Positions 15,508 to 23,995 of a stretch of DNA of 64,000 bases are shown here, piece after piece (position 1 is the first letter of the stretch; the number at the start of each line of letters is the position of its first letter). Location: assembly GCF_030546575.1 (NCBI RefSeq), contig NZ_JAUOTN010000002.1, positions 124,001 through 188,000 of the forward strand, written 5' to 3'. This DNA is from Pontibacter coccineus (GTDB lineage Bacteria; Bacteroidota; Bacteroidia; Cytophagales; Hymenobacteraceae). The notes beneath the pieces are model-generated. The model saw nothing but the letters and a program-made list of their open reading frames with translations, made no database searches and was not told where the DNA came from. Both the position numbers and the translations under genes were made by a program.

Positions 15508-17424
15508 TTAAGGTATTACAAAACGTAAGCTCACAGCCAGGCTGCGGGGCGGCATCGGCACATTTTCGAGCACAGTGTAGGCGCGATTCGTCACATTGCC
15601 GCTGCGCACCGACGCGACAAACTGGTTTTGAGCGAGGCTGAATTTTTTGTGCAGGGCAAGGCTGAGCAAGGTATAGCCGGGCAGGCTGCTGGCGTTACTG
15701 TTGTCGGTGTAGCGGAGGCCAGTATGCGTCAGGTTGCCGAGCAGCGTCCAGGTACGGAAGGAGATATCTGTTCCCAACTGTGCTTTGTGCAACGGTACGT
15801 GGGCGAGCTGTTGGTTCAGTTCCTGGCTTCCTTCGTAGGCTTTCACCTGCTCCGATGCGGTGTAGGTATAGGCGCCCGTGGCGGCCAGTTGCCAGTCGCC
15901 GCGTGTGGTGGTGGCGCGGCTGCTGAGTTCTATACCTTGCGCGCGTACTTTCTGCAGGTTGCGGGGGGACCAGTAGCTGGACGTGACAGGCATCCACTGT
16001 ATCCAGTTATCCACCAGCATACGGTAAACTGACAGTTCGGACTCCAACTGCACAGTGCCCAAGGTATAGTGGTGACGCAGCCCGGTTTCGAAGCTCCAGC
16101 CCTGTTCCGGCTTGATGTCCGGGTTGCCGCCCGGTTGCCAGAAGCGCTCATTCAGCGTCGGTACCCGGTAGCTGCCCGAGACGTTGCCCTTCAGGTATAG
16201 CTGGTGCTGGTCGTGCTCCAGTAGCAGCCAGTTGGCGCCCAGGGTAGGAGCAGGAGCGGGATTATAGCCTTTCACAAAAGCCTGACGCAGGTTCAGGCTC
16301 AGGTCGAGTCGCTTGCTGGGGTCGTAGCGGAAGAGCAAAAAAGCGGAGGCGCGGTCTTCGGTCACCTGTTTGCCGTAACCCTGCACATCGGCTTCGAAGT
16401 GCTGCAGGTTGAGGCCACCCCGCAAACTCCAGCGGCGGGCGTAGGTATAGGTTTGCTCGGCCTGCAGTTGGTAAGTGTTGATATCGGTGGTGGAGTGGTT
16501 GCTGTTGTCCGTGAAGAGGAGGTAATCATTGAAAACAGCCGCTTTCAGGGAGGTTTCGCCCCAGTTGCTGCCGTGGTTGAGTTCGGTCATCAGACGCAGG
16601 TTCCGGTCAACTTGCCCGGCGTTGGTATTGGCTGCTCCCAGAGCAGGCGGCACTTCGCGGTTGGCGTAGGTATACCAGCCATGCAGCGCTAGTCGGGTGT
16701 TTTGGGAAAGTTGCCAGCGCACATCCTGCGTGAAACCGTGTTGGGCAACTTGTGCCTGGTCCTGCCGGCGGGTGGGCCCCCCGATGCGACCATAGTCCCG
16801 GAAGGAAAAGTCGTTCTCTGCTGCCAGATAGTAGCCACCTAAAGCAACAGACATCTTCCGGCCACTGTATCGGGCGTTGGCACTGGAAAAATAGCGTCCA
16901 AAGCTGCCCACTTCCTGCAGCGCTTCCGCGCCGAAGCCTGGCTCCAGCTGTGTCGGGGAATTCAGCAAAACCGCTCCACCAATCGCCCCGCTGCCATAGG
17001 TTGCACCTGCCGCACCATGCTGCACGGCAATGCTTCCGATGCTGCTCAATGGCAACAAGGACATGTCGCTTTGCCCCAGGGCAGGCTGACTGATGTTGAG
17101 GCCGTTCCAGAGCACGGCGGTGTGCGTAGCGCTGGTGCCCCGGAAGGAGGGAGTGGAAATGCCGCTCGGGCCGTTCGTTTTCAGGAATACCGGCGTGCGG
17201 GCCTGCAGAGCATCGGCCAGGGAACCGGAGGTATAGGTGCGGAGGAAAGTGCTGTCGAGTGTGGTGACACGGCTGCCGGAGGCAAAGACCTCGGCGGGCT
17301 TGCCGAAAACCTCTACGGTGCGCAGGTGGTACAGTGTCGTATCCTGCTGCTGCGCCACGGCAGTTGGTGCTATACCCAGCGATAAGGCCAGGCACGATAA
17401 AAAATGGAAATGAAACTTTGCCAC
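15508..17424 (-). CDS. btuB: TonB-dependent cobalamin receptor, BtuB-like
   Basis: A 638-residue outer-membrane receptor for B12 uptake driven by TonB. It has a signal peptide (about residues 1-24), a plug domain at about 38-158 (VEVFGKP, PSFRGTSATHTAVLWNGL, AAGATYGSGAIGGAVLL) and a 22-strand-type barrel ending in SLRFVIP. There is no N-terminal carboxypeptidase-like domain, as in vitamin and siderophore receptors and unlike SusC. Control by the cobalamin riboswitch just upstream and the BtuG-like gene just downstream make B12 or a related corrinoid the likely substrate. Inner-membrane transporter genes are not in this window. Confidence 0.92.
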   Translation of the reverse strand: MAKFHFHFLSCLALSLGIAPTAVAQQQDTTLYHLRTVEVFGKPAEVFASGSRVTTLDSTFLRTYTSGSLADALQARTPVFLKTNGPSGISTPSFRGTSATHTAVLWNGLNISQPALGQSDMSLLPLSSIGSIAVQHGAAGATYGSGAIGGAVLLNSPTQLEPGFGAEALQEVGSFGRYFSSANARYSGRKMSVALGGYYLAAENDFSFRDYGRIGGPTRRQDQAQVAQHGFTQDVRWQLSQNTRLALHGWYTYANREVPPALGAANTNAGQVDRNLRLMTELNHGSNWGETSLKAAVFNDYLLFTDNSNHSTTDINTYQLQAEQTYTYARRWSLRGGLNLQHFEADVQGYGKQVTEDRASAFLLFRYDPSKRLDLSLNLRQAFVKGYNPAPAPTLGANWLLLEHDQHQLYLKGNVSGSYRVPTLNERFWQPGGNPDIKPEQGWSFETGLRHHYTLGTVQLESELSVYRMLVDNWIQWMPVTSSYWSPRNLQKVRAQGIELSSRATTTRGDWQLAATGAYTYTASEQVKAYEGSQELNQQLAHVPLHKAQLGTDISFRTWTLLGNLTHTGLRYTDNSNASSLPGYTLLSLALHKKFSLAQNQFVASVRSGNVTNRAYTVLENVPMPPRSLAVSLRFVIP

Positions 17425-17539
17425 GTTTACGCTTGCTTAGATCCCGAAGCATGCAGGCAGGTATGGGCAGGAACGGCGCGCAGGTATAGATAGCGAGCAG
17501 TGCAGCTTTTTACCCGAAAGCATACGACTAATTTGGTCA

Positions 17540-17716
17540 AACTGGCAGGTCTCCTGGCTCTCTTCAGGTCAGCCAGCCTTCCCATGCATTGTGCGGCACA
17601 GTGGCGGTGGTTTTGGCTTACCCTTTTTAAGAAGATTACAGTTGCGGGAACAGCATAGGTTTTACACCTATTTCCCTTTTAAGGCTTTGTTATAGTTAAA
17701 ACAAGGCCACCAATCT
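17540..17716 (-). promoter_or_regulatory. Cobalamin (AdoCbl) riboswitch
   Basis: Read on the minus strand, the conserved core GCTGTTCCCGCAACTGT lies at about 17640-17657, preceded by the GGTGTAAAACC helix, and followed by GCCACTGTGC and GGGAAGGC. The B12 box AGCCAGGAGACCTGCC is at 17543-17558. The element lies about 120 nt upstream of btuB. Binding of cobalamin is expected to reduce expression of the receptor genes. End positions are approximate. Confidence 0.95.
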
Positions 17717-17721
17717 GAAGG

Positions 17722-17729
17722 CAAAGGTA
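17722..17729 (-). promoter_or_regulatory. -7 box of the btuB transcript
   Basis: The minus strand reads TACCTTTG, matching TAnnTTTG, directly upstream of the riboswitch. A matching TTTG about 19-20 nt further upstream was not found. Confidence 0.5.
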
Positions 17730-17732
17730 ATT

Positions 17733-17962
17733 GTTTTAATGAGTAATGGTTAATGAGGAATGATGAATGAGTAATTAAATTTAGTGAGTAGCCTATAATG
17801 ATCAACAATGATGCGGGGATAAGGGTATGAGATTGGCTGATGGGCTTGTTTCACGTATACCTGTTCATCATTTGCCCACAGGCAGGTGTAAGTGCACGGT
17901 GTATAGCCAATTAACTATTCATTCGTTACTAATCATTAGTCATTCATCATTATTCATTACAA
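17733..17962. repeat. A+T-rich AATGA repeats in inverted arrangement
   Basis: The left end (17733-17777) has many AATGA units (TAATGAGTAATGG, GAATGATGAATGAGTAAT); the right end (17911-17962) carries the inverse (ATTCATTCG, CATTCATCATTATTCATTAC). The middle holds no ORF. It looks like a small imperfect inverted-repeat element or low-complexity filler. Confidence 0.5.
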
Positions 17963-17963
17963 A

Positions 17964-18563
17964 TTGAAGCTAGGAAAAGACTTTTATACCCGAGCGGATG
18001 TAGCGCAGGTGGCGCAGGACCTGCTGGGGAAATACCTCTACACAAAGCATGATGGCATTCTCACCGGTGGCAAGATCGTGGAAACGGAGGCTTACTCTGG
18101 CACAAACGACAAAGCCTGCCATGCGCACCTGAACCGCCGGACGCAGCGCACCGAGATCATGTACCATGAGGGCGGGGTGGCGTACGTATACCTGGTGTAT
18201 GGCATCTACAACCTGTTCAACATCATCACCAATGTAGAAGGAAGCGCCGATGCTGTGCTGGTCCGGGCCATCGAACCGACAGAAGGGATAGCCGAAATGC
18301 TGCTGCGCCGCAACATGGCTACGCCCAAACCCAACCTGACCGCCGGACCGGGCGTGCTCAGCATCGCCTTGGGTATAAACCGCCGCCACTACGGCACCTC
18401 CCTTACCGGCGACACCATTTGGATAGAAGATCAAGGTATAGCCGTGCCTGCCGAAGGTATAGCCATTGGCCTCCGAATCGGGATAGACTATGCCGGCGAA
18501 GATGCCCTGCTGCCGTGGCGCTTCTGGCTAAAGGACAACAAGTGGGTCAGCCGGAAGAAGTAG
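17964..18563 (+). CDS. DNA-3-methyladenine glycosylase (AAG family)
   Basis: A 199-residue monofunctional glycosylase that removes alkylated purines in base excision repair. The start is TTG at 17964, supported because the following KLGKDFYTRADVAQVAQDLLGK matches the usual N-terminus. VETEAYSG near residues 39-45 holds the catalytic Glu; MYHEGGVAYVYLVYG and the VLVRAIEP and NLTAGPG motifs are characteristic. No clear promoter box is seen; it starts at the edge of the AATGA repeat region. Confidence 0.94.
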   Translation: MKLGKDFYTRADVAQVAQDLLGKYLYTKHDGILTGGKIVETEAYSGTNDKACHAHLNRRTQRTEIMYHEGGVAYVYLVYGIYNLFNIITNVEGSADAVLVRAIEPTEGIAEMLLRRNMATPKPNLTAGPGVLSIALGINRRHYGTSLTGDTIWIEDQGIAVPAEGIAIGLRIGIDYAGEDALLPWRFWLKDNKWVSRKK

Positions 18564-18564
18564 G

Positions 18565-21327
18565 CTAAGGCTGTACCCGCGTGTCGCTGCTGAAGCGGTA
18601 GGTGGTCGCGCCTACTTTACCTTGTCTGGCTATACCTTCGCACACGGCCACAAACTCCGTAATGACATCAGAGGTGAAGAAGCTAATGGTCGCTTTGCCG
18701 TTTGCGTCCGTCTTCACGTTCGGCTGCCAGTGCAGCGTGCTGCGGTAGTCCGGCAGGTTGTGACGCTCTTTTGCTACGTCGTAACGCGGTGAGTAAAACT
18801 CCGATGGCTTGTTATAGCCCGCCAATTTGAAGTTGAGAGTACCGGGTGCCTTCTGGTTGGCATAGTTGTAGTTGGGGTTGCCTCTTTTCGTGAAAAGCGC
18901 AATGACGCCGTCGGCCGAACCTGTCCCGAAAATAGCAGCGCTGGTTCCCTTCAGTACCTCGATCGCTTCGATGTCCTCGGGGTTAAGCGTATTTACTGTT
19001 TCCAACTCAACGCGCATGCCGTCCAGTATAAATATTGGAACTCCGCCTCCACGTATCGATACTTTCATTATGGGTCTATTCATCGAGTCTACGTCGTTGT
19101 AGACCTGCACTCCCGCTACACGACTGGCCAGATACTGCAGTATATTGGGGTATGTGACTGTAAGTTGTGCCACTTCAATGCGCGCGTCTGCCGATCCCTG
19201 GCCGTAAATGCGATGGCTGTCGCTGACCTCCTGCTTTTTAGCAGTAATCTCTACCTGCTTCAGTTGAATGGCACCCGTCGTCAGGCGGTGTTGGCGGTTG
19301 GCTTTTGCCCAGTCGCTTATGCGCCTGCGATAGGCGGCGATCTGCTCGGGTGAAAGGGTAGCGCCTTCCAATGCCCGGAAGTTGGGTGTGGGCGCCGCTG
19401 TCCGGTTCAGGTGAATCAGCTGATTGTTGCTTCCCTTGGGGGTGCGTGCCTGTACGAACACCTTGAGTGTGTCTTCAAAGTTGAGTCCTACAAAGCGGAA
19501 GCTGCCATCGGGGTTTGTCTCTGCCATCACCAGATTAGGCAGCGCAGGCACAGAGTCTTTTGGAGTTGTATTTGGCGTGAAAATGAGCGTCAGGTTGCTT
19601 TTCTGCGGGGTCTTCTTGCCAAGCTCTTTTTCAACCCGCCCCGAAAATGAAATGCTTTGCTCCGGCACATGCGTAGCGGTCGGCAGCTTGTCCTGCAGCA
19701 GGTCGCCCCAGTCGAAGCGGCGCCAGCCTTGGGTGAGCAACAGCAGATCCAGGTGCCGGCGTGCCTGCGGCTGCTTCCTGTCAAAGTAATAGGCTGGCTG
19801 CTCAATGTTGCCTTTCAACTCGCCCTGCAGGTATAGCTGCGTGTAAATGTTGGTTTCGTAAGGCTGCTGGTTCAGGTCACTCAGGGCATCGCGCACGGCG
19901 AGCGAGAAATTGCCGACTACCGGTTTGCCGTTCGCATCGCGGGCTTCCAGTTGCATGGTCACTTTCTGCCGTTTGCCATAGGTTGTCTTGTCGGTCGTGA
20001 GGTTGAGCTGGAGCTGCGGCGGATGGTTCACGAAAGCCAGGCGTTCGCTGAGGGCTTTGCCATCGGCGCTGAACAGGGTGAAGTGGATCAGACCTGCCGG
20101 GAACCGGGAGGCAGGTATAGCCGACTCCAGTACTTTCTTATCTGCATTGGCCCTCACGGCAAGAATGAGGCTGTCGGCCGCATGCGCTATCAGGTACATG
20201 GGACCGAGGGTCGCCGGGTTGGTAAAATTCTGCTCTATCCGGAAATTAACGGAGTGCTCGCTGAGTTGCATTACCTGCAGCACCACACCCTCCGGTTTCG
20301 CTTCCGGCAGCTTATACCCGGCCGTGCGGCCATTCGGGAGCTGCAGCTGTGCGGTATAGGTTTTGCCGGGCTCAGGGGTAAAGGTAAAGGCGCCCATTCC
20401 CAGGTGCTCGCTCTTAAAGTCCATCACCGTATTGTCTTGCTGATCGCGAATGGTGCCTGCCACCTGCTGTCCTTTGCCGCTCATATCCACCGCCTTAAAA
20501 CCTACCCGCGAAGGTATACCGGCCACCAGGTGCCCACCTTCCGGGAAAAACTGCAGATCCAGAGCTGGCTGCCCTACCGGCAGGCGGTAGCTGCGCTGAA
20601 ACGGATTGCTTTTGTCATCGGACTGCACCATTAAAAGGGCCTCTTTGACAGTGCCACTTTGGGCATTGCTGAAGAAGAGCGGGAGCCTGGCTATACCTTG
20701 CGCATCGGTCTCAAGGCTGCTCGATTTTCCTTTTTTGCCATCCAGCACCAGCTGCGTTCTAAGTTTCAGGTTTTTGATTGGTTCAAAAGGATGCTTGTAG
20801 AACTGCAGACTGGCTACCAACGAGTCGCCGGCAGGAGCGGTATGCGTTTTGAAAGAGATGCTGGCCCTGGCCTCGGTGAGGGAGGGGCTGGAAATGTTGA
20901 GCTCTCTGGTGAAATAGTACTCCGGATCGAAATTGCGCATCCAGTTGGTATAGGCCCGGAGCTGGTATAGTCCCTCTGAGAGAGTGTCGGGCAGGTAAAA
21001 ATCGCCGTGTGCCATGCCGTCGCGTAGCTTGAGTTTTCGGCTCAGGCGCACTTTGTTATCAGGCCCTACCAGGTCGGCATACAGTACAGTGCTCAGACTG
21101 TCGGCTGCGTTTTGAGGAGCATAGGCCTTGAACCAGATCGTTTCGCCGAGGCTATAGAGCGTTTTGTCCTGCTGCAGGTAGATGCTCTCTTGTGGGTACA
21201 GGGCGTAGAACTTCTGGAGCTGAAGCGCGATGCGTGTAACGAGGTCGTCGCTACTGGCCTTTTTGAAGCTGAAGGCAAGGAGCACTAAAACAACAGGCAG
21301 CGAGAAGAAAAGTAGAGGTTTGCGCAT
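18565..21327 (-). CDS. MG2-domain protein with TonB-receptor plug domain, no barrel
   Basis: A 920-residue exported protein. A hydrophobic N-terminal signal is followed by an alpha-2-macroglobulin MG2-like segment (ESIYLQQDKTLYSLGETIWFKAY at about 50-70), several Ig-like domains, and near residues 720-800 a complete TonB-receptor plug (YLASRVAGVQVYN, IRGGGVPIFILDGM, EDIEAIEVLKGTSAAIFG). A further MG-like C-terminal domain follows (WQPNVKTDANGKATISFFTSD). The protein ends without a beta-barrel. Such proteins recur in Bacteroidota; function unknown, possibly cell-envelope complex assembly. It converges tail-to-tail with the glycosylase gene with one base between stops. Confidence 0.8.
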   Translation of the reverse strand: MRKPLLFFSLPVVLVLLAFSFKKASSDDLVTRIALQLQKFYALYPQESIYLQQDKTLYSLGETIWFKAYAPQNAADSLSTVLYADLVGPDNKVRLSRKLKLRDGMAHGDFYLPDTLSEGLYQLRAYTNWMRNFDPEYYFTRELNISSPSLTEARASISFKTHTAPAGDSLVASLQFYKHPFEPIKNLKLRTQLVLDGKKGKSSSLETDAQGIARLPLFFSNAQSGTVKEALLMVQSDDKSNPFQRSYRLPVGQPALDLQFFPEGGHLVAGIPSRVGFKAVDMSGKGQQVAGTIRDQQDNTVMDFKSEHLGMGAFTFTPEPGKTYTAQLQLPNGRTAGYKLPEAKPEGVVLQVMQLSEHSVNFRIEQNFTNPATLGPMYLIAHAADSLILAVRANADKKVLESAIPASRFPAGLIHFTLFSADGKALSERLAFVNHPPQLQLNLTTDKTTYGKRQKVTMQLEARDANGKPVVGNFSLAVRDALSDLNQQPYETNIYTQLYLQGELKGNIEQPAYYFDRKQPQARRHLDLLLLTQGWRRFDWGDLLQDKLPTATHVPEQSISFSGRVEKELGKKTPQKSNLTLIFTPNTTPKDSVPALPNLVMAETNPDGSFRFVGLNFEDTLKVFVQARTPKGSNNQLIHLNRTAAPTPNFRALEGATLSPEQIAAYRRRISDWAKANRQHRLTTGAIQLKQVEITAKKQEVSDSHRIYGQGSADARIEVAQLTVTYPNILQYLASRVAGVQVYNDVDSMNRPIMKVSIRGGGVPIFILDGMRVELETVNTLNPEDIEAIEVLKGTSAAIFGTGSADGVIALFTKRGNPNYNYANQKAPGTLNFKLAGYNKPSEFYSPRYDVAKERHNLPDYRSTLHWQPNVKTDANGKATISFFTSDVITEFVAVCEGIARQGKVGATTYRFSSDTRVQP

Positions 21328-21471
21328 AGCTTGGCTTATATTGGATGATATTGAATCAGAACAAATATTAAGCCAATAATATATAAAAAATAATCTATTT
21401 TTACTAATTAACCTTTCTCAGAGCTTATTCCGGCTGTAGGTACATCGGCACAAGTTCAGTCCTTTACACGC

Positions 21472-21517
21472 AAAAGCCCCGGCTATGCTGATCGCGATCA
21501 ACAAAGCCGGGGCTTTT
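21472..21517. terminator. Bidirectional terminator with inner palindrome
   Basis: A 13-bp stem AAAAGCCCCGGCT / AGCCGGGGCTTTT with a 20-nt loop containing the palindrome GATCGCGATC. It lies 25 nt past the stop of the minus-strand small hydrophilic gene. Confidence 0.82.
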
Positions 21518-21541
21518 GTAGGTATGGGTATACCGGGTGTC

Positions 21542-21727
21542 TTATTTATTCTTCTGCTGCTCGTTATCGGTACGGGCTTGTGGCGTTGGGTTGTTGGAGC
21601 CCATTTTTCCCACCGCGTCTTTGTGCAGGTCGTTGCCTATGTCCTTCTTGGAGCCAGACTTGCCCGTGTTGGACTGCTGGTTTTTCGGCATGTTTTTGTT
21701 TTCCTTTTCGTTTTTCATAGCATTCAA
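21542..21727 (-). CDS. Small hydrophilic Lys/Asn/Gln-rich protein
   Basis: A 61-residue protein (58 if it begins at the second ATG, 21718, which gives MKNEKENKN and is preferred by a purine-rich upstream). It has no hydrophobic segment and looks disordered; composition is like the 58-residue protein at 13667-13843. Terminators lie on both sides, so it is a one-gene unit. Possibly stress-related, but nothing in the sequence proves that. Confidence 0.6.
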   Translation of the reverse strand: MNAMKNEKENKNMPKNQQSNTGKSGSKKDIGNDLHKDAVGKMGSNNPTPQARTDNEQQKNK

Positions 21728-21797
21728 ATTTTAGTTCGGTTATAACTTGTGTTCTATACCTGTTTTACGAAGCCTGGTAGCACTGGTTTAAGCCAAC

Positions 21798-21831
21798 AGA
21801 GAAGCCCGCAGCATGTGCCACGGGCTTCTCT
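21798..21831 (-). terminator. Terminator of KGG-like repeat gene
   Basis: An 11-bp stem AGAGAAGCCCG / CGGGCTTCTCT with a 12-nt loop, just past the stop of the 21855-22370 gene (minus strand). The T-tail is weak. Confidence 0.65.
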
Positions 21832-21854
21832 GACTTATATTCAGCTAAACTATC

Positions 21855-22370
21855 TTAAGAATTATCGTCGCTGGAGCCTGAGTTGTTGTTGTTCTTGTTG
21901 CTCTGGCGTCCTGCCTCTGCATGTCCCTCGGAGTCACCGTGCCAGCCCTTGCCCTGGTTCTGGCTGCTACCCTGCGACTGACTGCCGCTCCTGGCCTGCG
22001 ATTGATTGCCTGTTCTGCCTTGCGTCTGATCGCTCATTCTGCCTTGGGACTGATTGCCACTTCTGGCCTGTGACTGGCCACTTTGTGATGAACTGTCGTT
22101 CTTATGGCTCTGTCGACCGGCCTGTGCGTGACCTTGTGAGTCGCCGTGCCAGCCCTGGCCTTGGTTGCTGCTGCTTGCCCGTGAGCCCTGGCCGCTCTGG
22201 CCCGAAGGGTTGTTCTGGGAGCGGGAAGTGCTCTCAAACTCACCGGATTGGTTTCTTGGTTGGTTCTGATTACTGTTGCGATTCTGGTTTTGACCCTGGT
22301 TTTGATTCAGGTTGTCCTCATTATCGCGTTTCATATTCTGATTCTGATTTTCCTCATTATTGCGTTTCAT
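21855..22370 (-). CDS. Disordered Gln/Asn/Ser-rich protein with two KGG-like repeats
   Basis: A 171-residue, almost entirely hydrophilic protein. The N-terminus is a 12-residue duplication (MKRNNEENQNQN, MKRDNEDNLNQN). Two near-identical 19-residue repeats occupy residues 73-91 and 142-160 (GWHGDSxGHAxAGRQSxKN), resembling the stress-induced KGG repeat with the SKGG part changed to RQS. Between them are NQSQGR/NQSQAR units. No hydrophobic core, signal or cysteine. A role as a stress or desiccation protein is inferred from the repeat family only. Confidence 0.65.
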   Translation of the reverse strand: MKRNNEENQNQNMKRDNEDNLNQNQGQNQNRNSNQNQPRNQSGEFESTSRSQNNPSGQSGQGSRASSSNQGQGWHGDSQGHAQAGRQSHKNDSSSQSGQSQARSGNQSQGRMSDQTQGRTGNQSQARSGSQSQGSSQNQGKGWHGDSEGHAEAGRQSNKNNNNSGSSDDNS

Positions 22371-22663
22371 AGCTTTCGTGTATTTAAATTGAACATAGTG
22401 TCTCCGTCTCAGACGGGACTCTCTTTTTTACGGCTTAAGTTTCTAACAGTTAATAAATTAAGTGTATTGGTGTTGTGACAGGTATAGCAATAAAACCGAC
22501 TGTAATTAGTATGTGTATATAGCGGTATGCAAGTATAACAGCAGGTGTATGTGCTTGTGTATGAATTGGTTGGTTGTCCGAAATGGAGGAGCTGACCAAA
22601 AGATGGATTGGACTATAGAAGGAGAGGGGAAAACTAAAGCGCTCTAAATAAATATGAAAAAAA
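22371..22663. other. Intergenic region with small dyad
   Basis: Near 22404-22416 the inverted repeat CCGTC/GACGG with a 3-nt loop lies 34 nt before the 21855-22370 gene start, in its leader or promoter region. Nothing else is recognised; the upstream promoter must lie here. Confidence 0.4.
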
Positions 22664-23860
22664 TTAGCTGGAGGGAGCTGTCACTTTGCGGCAGTAGATC
22701 ACAATGGGTTTTTGGTGCATATCTGTTGTGAAGAAGAGATAGTCAGCGCCGCCTTCTTTTATACCTGTCTTCTTTCGAATGTCAGCCACTGACTCCGGAA
22801 AGTTGCGCACCGTGATGTTGGCCTTGCGCTGCGGCAGCCTGGCTAGCAACTCCTTCTTATGGTAGCGGCCCACGCCCTGGCAGGCAAACGCGCGGCCCGG
22901 AAAATCAGGTATGAGTTGGTCGGAGGTATAGAGGTGGCTGTTGGGGTGCAGCTTGTAAAGATCAAACTGGCTGGCCACGCTGCGGTAAGCTCCTGATTTG
23001 AGTATGGCTGCGTTGGGCTCGTAAAGGTAGGCCTTTGGGTCGGCAAAGCTGACGAATGCCCGCTCTTCCTGCTCTTTGGTGAAAGTGAGTGCCTGTGAGC
23101 TGCCGCTTGGTAGCAGGTTGACCGCATGACGCTCGGGGTTAGCAGCCGCCTGGGGCTGTAGCAGGTATAGCACCTCCTTGCACTCGTTGTGCAGCGCGAT
23201 CACCCATACCTGCGCGACGGAGCCCAGCTGTTCCAGCGCCAGTTCTATGTCGAGCATGGGGGAGGTTTTGAGCAGCACCGCATCCGCCTTTTCAAACAGC
23301 ACCGGAAGGAGTCGCAGCACATCCGGCTCACAGTCCTGCAGCAGGTGTACTTTCTCTTGTCTGTCGCCGCGCCGCGCCGGGTCCAGGTATAGCACATCGG
23401 CACGGCCGGTAAAGCTCTGCAGAAAATCCTCAGCAGTGGCGTTAACAGCGGCGATATTGGCAGCCCCCAGCACTTTAAAATTATAGGCGGCTATCTCTGA
23501 AAGCGCGCTGTTCTGCTCCACATGCACCACCCGCTCAAACTGCTTTGCAAAAAAGAAGCTGTCCACCCCAAACCCGCCGGTCAGGTCGACGAGCAGCTTG
23601 CCCTTTACCAGCGAGGCTTTGTAAGCTGCAGTCGCCTCTGAGGAGGTCTGCTCTACAGACACCGCCGCCGGGAAAACCACCTCCGGATGCGCTGCCCAGG
23701 TCGGCAGCTTGTCGGCGGCTTTCTGCCGCGCCTGGATCTGCTTGACCAGCTCAGAAACAGGCAACTGAGGGTAACGGCCTGCCTGCAGCATCAGCTCGGC
23801 GGGGTTGCGGTGCTGGTGCTGCTGTATAAAATCTTTCTCTTCCGGTGTATAGTGCTTCAT
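22664..23860 (-). CDS. Class I SAM-dependent methyltransferase with THUMP-like domain
   Basis: A 398-residue protein. Residues of about 1-85 form a helical N-terminal region. The methyltransferase core has the SAM loop DLTGGFGVDSFFF and the acidic VEQN strand end, and DPARRGD replaces the usual NPPY catalytic motif. KTSPMLDIELAL follows. The C-terminal part (SGAYRSVASQFDLYKLHPNSHLY, NITVRNFPESVADIRKK) fits the THUMP-like family. An RNA is the likely substrate but is not shown. The start is ATG 23860; a TTG four codons earlier is possible. Confidence 0.82.
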   Translation of the reverse strand: MKHYTPEEKDFIQQHQHRNPAELMLQAGRYPQLPVSELVKQIQARQKAADKLPTWAAHPEVVFPAAVSVEQTSSEATAAYKASLVKGKLLVDLTGGFGVDSFFFAKQFERVVHVEQNSALSEIAAYNFKVLGAANIAAVNATAEDFLQSFTGRADVLYLDPARRGDRQEKVHLLQDCEPDVLRLLPVLFEKADAVLLKTSPMLDIELALEQLGSVAQVWVIALHNECKEVLYLLQPQAAANPERHAVNLLPSGSSQALTFTKEQEERAFVSFADPKAYLYEPNAAILKSGAYRSVASQFDLYKLHPNSHLYTSDQLIPDFPGRAFACQGVGRYHKKELLARLPQRKANITVRNFPESVADIRKKTGIKEGGADYLFFTTDMHQKPIVIYCRKVTAPSS

Positions 23861-23995
23861 GGTGCGCTGCAAAGGTACAAATTTAATCAGCCCCGATTTT
23901 TTTCATAAAAGCTGACCAGCCGCAAACAATCCTTATACCTGCTGGTTCTATTCACAGCTAAAAGAAATTTTTAATTAATTATTTATCAGACTACT

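Noticed and set aside
17017..17385. ORF opposite the btuB plug region
   Set aside because: Antisense shadow of a well-supported TonB receptor.
23870..23877. Minus-strand promoter box TACCTTTG at the methyltransferase start
   Set aside because: It overlaps the alternative TTG start and would leave almost no leader before ATG 23860; no -33 element is seen.
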